A stretch of 38,739 nt of DNA. Source: Candidatus Phocaeicola faecipullorum. Lineage in GTDB: Bacteria; Bacteroidota; Bacteroidia; Bacteroidales; Bacteroidaceae. The notes below the pieces were generated by a model, which had not been told where the DNA came from, ran no database searches, and saw nothing but the letters and a program-made list of their open reading frames with translations. Location: the NCBI GenBank assembly GCA_018884025.1, contig JAHLFB010000102.1, positions 1 to 38,739 on the forward strand, written 5' to 3'. The position numbers were made by a program, and so were the translations under genes. Of the stretch, positions 1 through 6,841 are shown piece by piece. How positions within the stretch are numbered: the stretch's first letter is position 1; every line of letters starts with the position of its first letter.

Positions 1-1055
1 ATATTTCCGCACAGGTCAACTACCCACCCTTCTTTCCCTGGATATGGTCGTATAACACGACCTATCATCTGGTAATACAATGCCAGCGACATCGTTGGTC
101 TGCAAAGAACGATTGTATCCAGTTCCGGATAATCAAATCCAGTAGTGAGCACACCGCAATTGGCTACAACCTTTATCTTACCTGCTTTAAATTCAGACAG
201 AATTCTTTCGCGTTCCTTCATCGGGGTTTCACCACTTACGACAGCACTGTCAGGTATCTCACAAGCAAGCATCTCAGCTTCTTTGACAAACCTTGTGAAT
301 ACCAGTATTCCACGTCTCGGTATTCCACTCTTGGGAGCCAGTAATCTTCTGACCATGCTGATAAGATAACCGTACAGGTCCACCCTTTCAAATTCCTTGG
401 AAAGACTTCTGTCATCGAAGTCTGCACCGGTAGAATTCCTTCTGACATTCACGAGTTCAATTCTTGTCAAGTCGTAATATTTCAATTTTGTAAGAAATCC
501 CCTTGCAAGGAGTTCGCTGACCTGACAATAGTATATCACATCACTGAATACCCTCGGCCGTGTTCTTGTGAGGAATTTAAGCATTGAGCCGTTCATCGTA
601 CTGCATAACCTGTAAGGAGTAGCAGTAAGCCCTATCACCCTTCTTTCAGCAGCTGCAAAAAAGTCTGCATACATACCGGCGGCAGCATTCACATTATGAC
701 ATTCGTCTATTAGCACATACTTGAAATGATTGAACTCTTTAAGGTGGTTGTGAACACTCTTAATTGTTGCGAATGTTATCCTGCAAATATCCTTTCTCTT
801 GACAGATGCAGAATAACACCCGGCATCAATGATTCCGTATGTCTGCAGCTTGGCAAAATTCTGTTCCAGGATTTCCTTATTAGGCTGAAATACCAGCAAA
901 GGTTCGTTCAATCTCGCTGCAATATCAGCTATGATAAGGCTTTTTCCTGCACCGGTAGGCAACACCATAAGATAATTCTTTCCACCTTTCAACCTATAAT
1001 GTGATATGGCTGCATTACTGGCATTCTGCTGATAATCTCTTAATTGAAACTTCAT
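1..1055 (-). CDS. DEAD/DEAH-box (superfamily 2) helicase, partial
   Basis: The reading frame stays open to the window edge, so about 351 residues are visible and the C-terminus is missing. It begins MKFQLRDYQQNA, the DNA-contacting start usual for SF2 helicases of the type III restriction/RecQ-like group. Motif I is LPTGAGKS (about residues 32-39), motif II is IDECH, motif III is LTATPYR, and motif VI reads QMIGRVIRP close to the window edge. ATP-dependent DNA or RNA unwinding is the expected activity. The start codon overlaps the stop of the upstream HNH gene by four bases (ATGA), so the two are translationally coupled. As the last visible gene of a phage recombination/replication cassette, it probably works in phage DNA replication or recombination. 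The exact subfamily cannot be decided. Confidence 0.88.
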   Translation of the reverse strand, partial: MKFQLRDYQQNASNAAISHYRLKGGKNYLMVLPTGAGKSLIIADIAARLNEPLLVFQPNKEILEQNFAKLQTYGIIDAGCYSASVKRKDICRITFATIKSVHNHLKEFNHFKYVLIDECHNVNAAAGMYADFFAAAERRVIGLTATPYRLCSTMNGSMLKFLTRTRPRVFSDVIYYCQVSELLARGFLTKLKYYDLTRIELVNVRRNSTGADFDDRSLSKEFERVDLYGYLISMVRRLLAPKSGIPRRGILVFTRFVKEAEMLACEIPDSAVVSGETPMKERERILSEFKAGKIKVVANCGVLTTGFDYPELDTIVLCRPTMSLALYYQMIGRVIRPYPGKEGWVVDLCGN

Positions 1056-1324
1056 ATTCTGATTATTCCTTTATGAACTTTTTCATGACAGGAAGCGCAC
1101 AGAGTGACAAGGCAGTCAAGGTGTTCAAGTTCATTTCCAACAATTGAAACACCATTTACCTTATATCGTTTGTGATGCACTTCCAAAGGATAGCATGAAC
1201 CGCAAATCCTACATTTATGCCCATCCCTTAACCTCACATTCCTTGCAACCTTTTCCCAATATGGATTGTTAAGCGAACGTGCATAATTGGATTTGCGGCC
1301 ACGCTTATGCTGTAATCTACTCAT
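1052..1324 (-). CDS. HNH endonuclease
   Basis: A 90-residue protein. The zinc-finger style HNH core is visible: CRIC (residues about 40-43), then EVHH, then LCASCHEKVH near the C-terminus. The two CxxC pairs would hold a structural zinc and the HH/N/H residues would bind the catalytic metal. The N-terminus is strongly basic, which fits DNA contact. Small stand-alone HNH proteins are common in phages, either in packaging or as homing/nicking nucleases. Here the protein sits among recombination genes rather than beside a terminase, so a role in processing recombination intermediates or selfish homing is more likely than packaging. It overlaps the upstream gene by eight bases and the downstream helicase by four. 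Confidence 0.85.
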   Translation of the reverse strand: MSRLQHKRGRKSNYARSLNNPYWEKVARNVRLRDGHKCRICGSCYPLEVHHKRYKVNGVSIVGNELEHLDCLVTLCASCHEKVHKGIIRI

Positions 1325-2000
1325 CCCCTACAGTTTGATTGAATTCTTCCTCTCCCATCACTTCTCCATCATCGTTGTCTGGAAGCATGTCATGTTCTTC
1401 ATCGAACTCTTCATCAGAAGGTTTCTCCGGAGCAGGGAAATCAAGACCGAACAGTTCCATCATTGCAACCCTGTTCTTATCTTCCTGAGCCCACAATGAT
1501 GATTTGTCGTATGGAGGTATCTTATTAGCCTTTGCAAGCCTAACCTTACCATTCAGTATTGCATAGTATAGGAAATAACCATTCAATGCTATACGGAATG
1601 TCTTGGTTGCCGGCAACTGTTTTTCTTCTGTACCTTCCTGAACTTTGGCCGCATAGTCATTGACTTGCTTATGCAAGGAGTTAAGCCTTTCTTCTGCATC
1701 TGACTTGATACGCTTGGCTTCTTCCTTCGCGTTCAGTAAAGCATCCTCAGCTTTCGGAAGATCCTGTTCGACAATTTTACAATACTTGCCACGCAAATCA
1801 GATTTCTCGATATCATCCATGTAGCGTGTTGCCATTTCATTCTCCGGAAACAGAGCGTTGAAATGCTCATTGACCGCTTTCAAGATGTCTTTCTCACTTT
1901 CCACATTCTCAAACTGCAGTTCCAAAGGAAACTGTTCCTTGACTGCCTCCGGAAGAACGAATTGCAATTCTTCCGGTTCGTAATCTTTAATTATTGCCAT
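1317..2000 (-). CDS. Phage protein of unknown function with central coiled coil
   Basis: A 227-residue acidic protein that I do not recognise. Residues about 70-125 are rich in Lys/Glu/Ala heptads and look like a coiled coil. The segment after it (about 130-165) is hydrophobic and aromatic, with a short FLYYAIL run, and may form a small globular domain. The last 40 residues are very acidic (DEEFDEEHD, EGEE-type stretches), as in DNA mimics or SSB-partner tails. There is no signal peptide. It lies three bases after the NinB-like gene stop and overlaps the HNH gene by eight bases, so it belongs to the recombination operon. A structural or accessory role in phage DNA metabolism is only an inference from position. 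Confidence 0.75.
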   Translation of the reverse strand: MAIIKDYEPEELQFVLPEAVKEQFPLELQFENVESEKDILKAVNEHFNALFPENEMATRYMDDIEKSDLRGKYCKIVEQDLPKAEDALLNAKEEAKRIKSDAEERLNSLHKQVNDYAAKVQEGTEEKQLPATKTFRIALNGYFLYYAILNGKVRLAKANKIPPYDKSSLWAQEDKNRVAMMELFGLDFPAPEKPSDEEFDEEHDMLPDNDDGEVMGEEEFNQTVGDE

Positions 2001-2002
2001 AT

Positions 2003-2458
2003 TTAATATTTGTTTTCGTACTCGGCTGCGAATGCCGAATAATATTTGTCGGTTGGTAATGGTAACTGAATACCATATTCTGTCATAATATCTGTCTTTA
2101 CAGCTTCAAGGAAATGGGACATTTCCATAGTGCTGAGATTCTTCGTTCCTCTTGCAAGTTCCGTAGTCTCACCCTTCGGAGTAACAACCATCTTTGTAAG
2201 GAACTTTTTACAGTACAAGTCATGTATGGTTTCAACTCCTTCCTTTGTACTCCAGTACGCTTCACCTGTGAACTCACGCAAGGCACCACCCACACATCTG
2301 AACCACATCCACATTAGTGCGTTTTGGTCGAGTGTCCTCGGTTTTGTCTTTCTCTTGATTGATAGAGTGTACTCACCATTACGGAGAAGGCTAAGCATGA
2401 AATTGAAATCCTTATCCATTGTAGCCTTCCCGTCCTTTTTGATTATCGTAGCTTCCAT
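2003..2458 (-). CDS. NinB/Orf-like phage recombination protein
   Basis: A 151-residue protein. It has the layout of the lambda NinB (Orf) family: an N-terminal strand region, the segment RTLDQNALMWMWF (residues about 42-54) that matches the family's 'x-QNA-x-MW' signature, and a C-terminal STMEMSHFLEAVKTD...YGIQLP segment, which resembles the 'MTVAEMSDLIE' region. In lambda, Orf binds SSB and single-stranded DNA and helps load the annealing protein. Its placement two bases after the SSB gene and near a Rad52-like annealer fits that job. The family call rests on motif resemblance only, without a profile search. Confidence 0.62.
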   Translation of the reverse strand: MEATIIKKDGKATMDKDFNFMLSLLRNGEYTLSIKRKTKPRTLDQNALMWMWFRCVGGALREFTGEAYWSTKEGVETIHDLYCKKFLTKMVVTPKGETTELARGTKNLSTMEMSHFLEAVKTDIMTEYGIQLPLPTDKYYSAFAAEYENKY

Positions 2459-2460
2459 GA

Positions 2461-2937
2461 TTATCTATATGGTGGTGGTGGAAATGGAAGTCCGTCACCA
2501 CCTACATTGGGTGGGAACTGCTGATACTGCGGCTGCTGTGTGTACTGTGGTGGCTGGTATTGCGGTTGAGGCTGCTGAACAGGCGGTTGCTGTACTTGCT
2601 GTGGTTGTTTTACTACAAGCATTTCCATGTTATCTACGAATATCTCAGTTATCGAGCGTTTAATCTGCTTGTTATCCTCATAGCTGCGTGTCCTTATCTT
2701 ACCCTCAACATATATCTTATCTCCTTTGTGAAGATATTTTTCCGCCACCTCTGCAAGACCTTTCCACATCACTATGTTATGCCACTCTGTTCTTTCCGGC
2801 ACATTGGTTCCGTTCTGCAGGGTATAACCTTTCTCTGTTGTTGCCAGAGTAAACTGGCAGACTTTAGAACCGCCATCGAGCGTTCTAACTTCCGGGTCCT
2901 TACCAAGATGCCCGATTAACTGTACCTTGTTAAGCAT
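2461..2937 (-). CDS. ssb: Phage single-stranded DNA-binding protein
   Basis: A 158-residue OB-fold SSB. The start MLNKVQLIGHLGKDPEVR and the TEWHNIVMWKGLAEVAEKYL and GDKIYVEGKIRTR segments are the conserved OB strands of bacterial SSB. Residues about 112-145 are a Gln/Pro-rich linker. The tail ends GDGLPFPPPPYR. The LPF tip that binds partner proteins in host SSBs is present but followed by six extra, proline-rich residues, and only one acidic residue comes before it. It overlaps the end of the upstream nuclease gene by eight bases. It is expected to coat phage ssDNA and recruit the Rad52-like and NinB-like proteins. The setting argues for the element's own copy, not the host's main SSB. Confidence 0.93.
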   Translation of the reverse strand: MLNKVQLIGHLGKDPEVRTLDGGSKVCQFTLATTEKGYTLQNGTNVPERTEWHNIVMWKGLAEVAEKYLHKGDKIYVEGKIRTRSYEDNKQIKRSITEIFVDNMEMLVVKQPQQVQQPPVQQPQPQYQPPQYTQQPQYQQFPPNVGGDGLPFPPPPYR

Positions 2938-3853
2938 TTGTATCCTCCTTTCTTAATGTAATTCTTATAGATGCTGCTGTTTCGGTCTCCTTGATGTATT
3001 GTTTATACAACTCTGGATGATCTGATTGAAACTTCTTTGTATCGAAAGCCTTCTTCGTGCCTGCAGGTGTTATGGTAGCTTTCAATACCCCTGTGTCCCA
3101 CGACTTGACATCGTGTTCAATCATAGCACGTTTCAACGAATCCTTGAAACCGTCAATGAACGGCTGTATTCTCTCAACTTCCGCAACAGCTTCGAGATAT
3201 TTGTTTATCACGTCCTTTGGCAATAGCTGTACTTCATCCTGCTTGTGTTCAAGTGCAGTTTCAGTATCAAGGTAACGTGTTCCCTCAATCTCACACTGCA
3301 ACAGCCTTTTGACCTCATCATCAGATTTGCGTTCAAGTGGTATAAGTTCTGACTTGTCATTGTAAAGCCATACACCGAATAACCTATCCACTTTCAGATT
3401 CGGGTTCTGCATCTCGAACAAATAAGCGTATATGGACAACTGCCACTCCAAATACGCCTTATCCGGCGAATAAGTAGTTTTGATATCAGCAAGTGCAATC
3501 TTTCCATCTTTCTCCCACACACAGTCAATATTGGATGCAAAATATTCTTCATCAGAAACAGTATATTCATTACTCAGTGCTTTATATCCTGCACCGGTTC
3601 TGATGAATACATAATTCATGGCTTCCTGACTTTCAGGCTCAAATCCTGTAATGTCTGCAAACTGGCATTCGTGATGAACTCTTGTACCTCTATCCGCTGC
3701 ACGTTCAAGGATGCGTTGCGGTATTTCTTTATACTTATCCGGAAACAATTGTCTTTTTATCATTCCCGTTATTCCTGACAGTAGCTTATCGCCCAGGAAA
3801 TAAGTGTGGTTCTCTTCATTGAAAACCACACTGGATTTAACTAACTCTATCAT
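2930..3853 (-). CDS. PD-(D/E)XK nuclease (phage exonuclease of the recombination pair)
   Basis: I place the start at the ATG at 3853, one base after the upstream stop (TAATATG), giving 307 residues. A longer frame to 3970 would run deep into the annealing-protein gene. The core motif is seen as SNIDCVWEKDGKIALADIKTT (first acidic D in NIDCV, then D-I-K), preceded by an RGTRVHHE helix typical of RecB/Cas4-like PD-(D/E)XK nucleases. A QLSIYAYLFE helix after the motif matches motif IV (QxxxY) of that group. Phages pair such exonucleases with an annealing protein (as in lambda Exo/Beta or RecE/RecT). Direct adjacency to the Rad52-like gene supports this. Resection of dsDNA ends is the inferred reaction. 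Confidence 0.82.
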   Translation of the reverse strand: MIELVKSSVVFNEENHTYFLGDKLLSGITGMIKRQLFPDKYKEIPQRILERAADRGTRVHHECQFADITGFEPESQEAMNYVFIRTGAGYKALSNEYTVSDEEYFASNIDCVWEKDGKIALADIKTTYSPDKAYLEWQLSIYAYLFEMQNPNLKVDRLFGVWLYNDKSELIPLERKSDDEVKRLLQCEIEGTRYLDTETALEHKQDEVQLLPKDVINKYLEAVAEVERIQPFIDGFKDSLKRAMIEHDVKSWDTGVLKATITPAGTKKAFDTKKFQSDHPELYKQYIKETETAASIRITLRKEDTNA

Positions 3854-3854
3854 A

Positions 3855-4577
3855 TTATTCTGGATATATCTGACACATAGCTTGTACAGCATTTCTGAAC
3901 TCTTGACTATTGCGTAATGATGGATATTTTTTCCATACGACATCAATATCAGCCCTACACTGACAGGCATTCACCTCTGCAATAGCTTCTTTTAATTGCT
4001 TGCCGGTAAATACATTGGGGGGTTGTTGTTGTGAACCTTGATGTTCGCTATGATTATGTCCATCATACTTTGTAGCATCCATATTCCAATATACGTCTGC
4101 AGCAACTCCAAGTGCCTTACAAGCAACAGATATTGCATCAGTAAGGGCCATCTTATAACATTCATCAGAAAGATGAAGACCGCTTTTTTCAGCCGCTACA
4201 AATGACGAACCACCAGTTCCAATAATTGCTTCAGACCATTGTCCATCATACTTATAGTAGAGTGATATATTCACAAAAGCAGCAATTTCCCCAGTAGAAC
4301 AAGTTTCAGTCCATTGTTTATCTATAGTATATTTCCAACCTATGCCACATGGTCCAAACAGCTCTGTTAATTTCTTTATGCGCCACATAGGATTAATATC
4401 AGACTTACCTTTTAGCCTACCTGATTGTATCTCACGAAGTGCTGTTTTCGGACATTCACGACTTCTATTGTAAATATCCATTCTTTTATCCTGTTGAGGC
4501 TTCACTTCCTCTACTTTTGTTTCTTGTACCTCCTGAACATTTGCAGGAGCTTCTGTTTTAGCTTTTCTTTCAGCCAT
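3855..4577 (-). CDS. Rad52-like single-strand annealing protein
   Basis: A 240-residue protein. After a charged N-terminus (about 30 residues) comes a segment with the look of Sak/Rad52-type annealers: INPMWRIKKLTELFGPCGIGW, then aromatic strands, then GTGGSSF and the conserved helix DECYKMALTDAISVACKALGV. In Rad52-family annealers the 'aDAlkRaLr.lG' helix lies in the DNA-binding groove, and the A-L-T-D-A-x-S-V-A-C-K-A-L-G string here corresponds to it. The C-terminal 60 residues are less ordered and may contact SSB. It is the first gene of the leftward recombination operon. Which annealer family (Sak, DUF1071 or other) is uncertain. Confidence 0.7.
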   Translation of the reverse strand: MAERKAKTEAPANVQEVQETKVEEVKPQQDKRMDIYNRSRECPKTALREIQSGRLKGKSDINPMWRIKKLTELFGPCGIGWKYTIDKQWTETCSTGEIAAFVNISLYYKYDGQWSEAIIGTGGSSFVAAEKSGLHLSDECYKMALTDAISVACKALGVAADVYWNMDATKYDGHNHSEHQGSQQQPPNVFTGKQLKEAIAEVNACQCRADIDVVWKKYPSLRNSQEFRNAVQAMCQIYPE

Positions 4578-4694
4578 AGTTTACAGTATTAATGGTTTGA
4601 CTTTTAGTTCTTTACATCTGTAAAGTTAATTCAGATAAGCAAGTTTTACAATCTGAAACTTCGCCATTTTTACGCCTTAACTTTTGTTATCAAG

Positions 4695-4773
4695 CCACCT
4701 GTGAGGGTATCGAACCCTCCCCGACAAAGTTCAACCTTCCATACTCTTAGGGACAGCCTAACTGTTACAGGTG
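4695..4773 (-). tRNA. tRNA-like gene A (anticodon arm not canonical)
   Basis: The 7-bp acceptor stem (CACCTGT with ACAGGTG) and the T arm (GAGGG, TTCGATA, CCCTC, plus-strand 4703-4719) are perfect. A 4-bp D stem (ACAG/CTGT) closes a loop containing GG. No CCA is encoded. No 5-bp stem with a 7-base loop can be drawn for the anticodon arm; the best option is a 3-bp stem with a 10-base loop, followed by a 4-bp variable hairpin (AAGG/CTTT). I cannot assign an amino acid. It is the last of the group, five bases after tRNA-like B. Confidence 0.55.
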
Positions 4774-4778
4774 TTATG

Positions 4779-4851
4779 TGCGGTGTTGGGGAATCGAACC
4801 CCAATCGTTTCCAGGTATTATAATCCCGCTACCATTCGGGAATAGCACCGC
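4779..4851 (-). tRNA. tRNA-like gene B (anticodon uncertain)
   Basis: The acceptor ends pair over six bases (GCGGTG/CACCGC) with a C-A mismatch at the seventh. The T arm is perfect (TGGGG, TTCGATT, CCCCA). The D-arm region contains the usual AATGGTAG loop. The anticodon stem is poor: CGGG/CCTG closing a 9-base loop (ATTATAATA) is the best fit. The gene may be degenerate or have an unusual anticodon loop. Confidence 0.5.
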
Positions 4852-4871
4852 TACCAGAAACAGAGCCCAGC

Positions 4872-4962
4872 ATCCGATTTCGCGTCACCTTTTAGATAGA
4901 GTCAACGGCTAACCGATGCCGTGCGGGTGAATCCCTGCGCTATCTTCGCCCTACTCTCGGAT
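4872..4962. ncRNA. Folded non-coding element C between tRNA-like genes
   Basis: No reading frame fits here, but nested inverted repeats do: an outer 6-bp helix (4872-4877 with 4957-4962), an inner 6-bp helix (4894-4899 with 4940-4945), and two hairpins inside it (CGGC/GCCG at 4906-4909 and 4918-4921; GCGGG/CCC-GC at 4923-4927 and 4933-4938). This is a closed three-way junction. It lacks a TTCGA T loop, so it is not simply another tRNA. The transcribed strand is unknown; the neighbours are all read leftward. A further 8-bp hairpin with one mismatch lies at 5111-5133. Confidence 0.35.
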
Positions 4963-5001
4963 TTAAGCTGAACATAAAAACTAATAAACCAACATGGGTT
5001 G

Positions 5002-5105
5002 TGGTACCGGCAGGGCTCGAACCTGCAAGGATTTATATAATGCTAATCATTAACACCACACCGCCCATACCTCGGCGCCGCGTCTATCCATTCCGCCACA
5101 GTACC
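5002..5105 (-). tRNA. tRNA-like gene D, class II type, oversized
   Basis: The acceptor stem is 7 bp (GGTACTG/CGGTACC), the discriminator is A, the D arm is GCG/CGC around GAATGGATAGA, and the T arm is perfect (GCAGG, TTCGAGC, CCTGC). The D arm and a long variable hairpin (TAATG, ATTAG, CATTA) are of the Leu/Ser type. At about 104 bases it is longer than usual for class II tRNAs. The best anticodon stem (GCGCC/GGTGT, with G-U pairs) closes an 11-base loop. No anticodon is assigned. Confidence 0.55.
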
Positions 5106-5186
5106 AGTTTACCACCTCAGCACGTGGGGCGGTCTTTAGGTAAATAGTTTTCATTTGCAATACTCCTAACCGCTGTCAGTGAGTAG

Positions 5187-5264
5187 TGAGCCCTACGAGA
5201 CTTGAACCCGTCACCTCCCTGTAAATACCCGTACAGGGTGTTCCACCACCTGAACTTAGGGCCC
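5187..5264 (-). tRNA. tRNA-like gene E with 12-base anticodon loop
   Basis: This is the clearest of the set. Acceptor GGGCCCT/AGGGCTC is 7 bp with one G-U, discriminator A; the D arm is GTTC/GAAC; the T arm is ACGGG, TTCAAGT, CTCGT; the five-base variable region is normal. The anticodon stem CCCTG/CAGGG is perfect, but the loop is 12 bases (TACGGGTATTTA) instead of 7, or 8 bases if the stem is extended to 7 bp (CCCTGTA/TACAGGG). Everything except the anticodon arm is canonical, so the enlargement is not a mis-drawn fold. The isotype is unknown. Confidence 0.62.
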
Positions 5265-5354
5265 GTATTGAGCGACTTTCACAAGCGGCTCAATTCAAAT
5301 AATTTAAAATTGAAATCACATTTAAAATTTATGTAGAATACAACCTTCACAGGC

Positions 5355-5660
5355 TTATTTTTTAAATACCTTTTTCTTTCGGTTTCGTCTGCGTCTGGCA
5401 CAATGTCTCAGAACATCACTTGCCTTGCAGAACCACTTTCCATTCTGTTTGTTCGTAGGTTTCTCAAACCTTATTAAACCGCTTTCAATCAGTCTGTTCA
5501 ACTTGCCTTCGCCACCAACTATCTTTGCACTCAAATCTTTTGAGAAGCATTCATCTTCCATAGCAAGCAATATGTTTTCCAGTAATATTGCTGCCATATT
5601 GTCAACAGTATTGTCAACAAACATTGTTGTCATAAGCCTATTGTTTAACTGAAAAATCAT
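5355..5660 (-). CDS. Small basic phage protein, possible DNA-binding
   Basis: The start is the ATG at 5660, which overlaps the upstream stop by one base (TGATG); 101 residues. I do not recognise a family. The C-terminal half reads KLNRLIESGLIRFEKPTNKQ, then KWFCKASDVLRHC, then a run of Arg/Lys (ARRRRNRKKKVFKK). The 'SGLIRFEK...' part resembles the recognition-helix/wing layout of small winged-helix or excisionase-type proteins, and the basic tail suits nucleic-acid contact. It is the last of three tightly coupled small genes (6030 to 5355). Confidence 0.65.
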   Translation of the reverse strand: MIFQLNNRLMTTMFVDNTVDNMAAILLENILLAMEDECFSKDLSAKIVGGEGKLNRLIESGLIRFEKPTNKQNGKWFCKASDVLRHCARRRRNRKKKVFKK

Positions 5661-5854
5661 CAACTTATACGTTTAACTGTTATTGTTCCGGCATCACGGT
5701 CTGTCTTGTAAGTCCAGTTCATGCCGGATGCCCTTTCCTGATCCAGCCTTGAAGTAAGGGTATTCATTATAGTTACCCTTTGCAGGATGCAGAAAACTTC
5801 TTCAGCACCGACCTTCATAGCACGCAATGTCGAAACTATAGGTCTTTTCTCCAT
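5660..5854 (-). CDS. Small hypothetical phage protein (64 aa)
   Basis: The start is the ATG at 5854 (MEKRPIVSTLRAM), which shares one base with the upstream stop. A longer in-frame extension exists but would overlap the membrane-protein gene upstream in another frame. The sequence has an N-terminal IVSTLRAMKVG strand/turn and a C-terminal DRDAGTITVKRIS strand, suggesting a small alpha/beta fold. No function is assigned. It is coupled by TGATG junctions to both neighbours. Confidence 0.65.
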   Translation of the reverse strand: MEKRPIVSTLRAMKVGAEEVFCILQRVTIMNTLTSRLDQERASGMNWTYKTDRDAGTITVKRIS

Positions 5855-6030
5855 CAATTTAGTTTTTCCTTCCATACCTTTATACAACCATATACCGATG
5901 CAATTACCATAATTACACAGGAGCCTATCCATATACCCTGCACCGGACTGGGTGTCGTGATTGCCCCATACAACATGCCGACGGCACAAATAGCCACCAT
6001 CAGCATCATTACACTATTGAATATCTTCAT
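5854..6030 (-). CDS. Small two-helix membrane protein (58 aa)
   Basis: It begins MKIFNSVMMLMVAICAVGMLYG and ends KVWKEKLN. Two hydrophobic stretches (residues about 5-23 and 33-49) are separated by a short polar loop (TTPSPVQG), so it is probably a two-span inner-membrane protein. It is the first of three genes coupled by overlapping TGATG stops and starts. Holin-like or membrane-stress roles are possible, but nothing in the sequence decides. Confidence 0.6.
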   Translation of the reverse strand: MKIFNSVMMLMVAICAVGMLYGAITTPSPVQGIWIGSCVIMVIASVYGCIKVWKEKLN

Positions 6031-6046
6031 GATTTATAAATTTAGA

Positions 6047-6147
6047 GTTCCGATGGGCGGAGTCGAACCGCCACCCTGCAGAAGTAATTGTAATCCTAAA
6101 TCAAAGCCCTCAGTTTACTGCTGCTCTACCATTAAGCTACACCGGAA
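6047..6147 (-). tRNA. tRNA-like gene F with about 27-base insertion in the anticodon arm
   Basis: The acceptor is 7 bp (TTCCGGT/ATCGGAA), the D arm has the standard TAATGGTAGAGC form, and the T arm is perfect (GGCGG, TTCGACT, CCGCC). The anticodon region is 44 bases instead of 17. It folds as a 10-bp helix with one mismatch (plus-strand 6078-6087 with 6115-6124) closing a 27-base loop. The extra sequence sits exactly where tRNA introns sit, but it is far too short for a group I or II intron. No anticodon is assigned. Confidence 0.6.
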
Positions 6148-6230
6148 TGTTCCCTCCGAGATTTTGTAATCATGGGATTTTTTCGGAGGGATTTCTTAAT
6201 TTTGTGTTGGTAATTTCAAAACTAAGATTT

Positions 6231-6431
6231 ATGAAACATTTTATTGAACTAACGAAAGTGGATGGCACAAAACATCTTGTGAACATCATGTCTATCAGTT
6301 ACATCCGTCAAATGGATGATAACTCTTCGAGAATCGTTTTACATTCATGTAAGGAAAAAGGGGCATCCATAGCTATCAACATCAAGGAAAGCTATGAAGA
6401 AATCAAGGAAATGATTAATTCTGCCCTTTAA
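6231..6431 (+). CDS. Small hypothetical protein (66 aa)
   Basis: The start is the ATG at 6231 (MKHFIELTKVDGTKHLVNI). An upstream in-frame ATG would place the start inside tRNA-like F. The alternating strands (FIELTKVDG, HLVNIMSISYI, SRIVLHS, ASIAINI) and the closing amphipathic helix (ESYEEIKEMI) resemble small beta-barrel proteins of the FlbD-like type. It is transcribed away from the surrounding leftward genes. Its last 17 bases overlap the convergent gene that ends at 6415. Confidence 0.6.
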   Translation: MKHFIELTKVDGTKHLVNIMSISYIRQMDDNSSRIVLHSCKEKGASIAINIKESYEEIKEMINSAL

Positions 6432-6573
6432 TCCACCTGTAGATTTTCTCGGCAGCAGCCTGTACACTCTCAGACATATCAAATGAGGATTTGGTTGCTG
6501 CCATTTCTATGCACCATTTTTTCAAACGTATATCACGCCTTTCTTTTAGGTATCTTTTCAAACCTTTCAGCAT
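6415..6573 (-). CDS. Small basic helical protein (52 aa)
   Basis: The frame runs from MLKGLKRYLKERRD to RWIKGQN. It is rich in Lys/Arg in the first 20 residues and amphipathic helical throughout, with an AAAEKIYRWI segment at the end. There is no membrane segment. Its 3' end overlaps the convergent 66-residue gene by 17 bases. It is too small for a family call; the continuous helical pattern is the main reason for including it. Confidence 0.5.
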   Translation of the reverse strand: MLKGLKRYLKERRDIRLKKWCIEMAATKSSFDMSESVQAAAEKIYRWIKGQN

Positions 6574-6599
6574 AACAATTCTTTTAATAAGTTAAACAT

Positions 6600-6773
6600 T
6601 CATCTTCTTGTTTCGTTAAACTTCTGTGTTTTGCGGTAAATAGGAATGGATAGAAACCTTATTATAAGTGTCGTTCTGTCTGTTCCTATACAATCCTGCA
6701 AAACCTTATCTCCACAATTTATATCACCGACAACCTTATCAACGATATATTCTTTCTCAATAATTGCTTTCAT
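6600..6773 (-). CDS. Small hypothetical phage protein (57 aa)
   Basis: The frame begins MKAIIEKEYIVDKVVGDINCGD and ends FNETRR. The beta-rich pattern, GD turn and basic C-terminus suggest a small barrel fold with possible nucleic-acid contact. It lies 26 bases upstream of the 52-residue gene in the same leftward unit. No family is recognised. Confidence 0.45.
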   Translation of the reverse strand: MKAIIEKEYIVDKVVGDINCGDKVLQDCIGTDRTTLIIRFLSIPIYRKTQKFNETRR

Positions 6774-6841
6774 TATAAATCTATTTTGTCTTATATCATA
6801 AAGCCTGCATGTGCAGACCGAATTGTCGCAAATTCTATACT

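Noticed and set aside
2130-2663. 177-residue frame on the plus strand opposite the ssb and ninB-like genes
   Set aside because: It is antisense to two well-supported genes in a tight operon; its sequence is only the complement of the repetitive Gln/Pro region of SSB.
4872-4962. tmRNA or hammerhead ribozyme
   Set aside because: No tRNA-like ends or tag frame; the CUGANGA core of hammerheads is missing on both strands.
5187-5264. Suppressor tRNA for stop-codon recoding
   Set aside because: A TTA triplet can be read in the enlarged loop, but the phage genes here use normal stops without in-frame stop codons, and no loop position fixes the anticodon.
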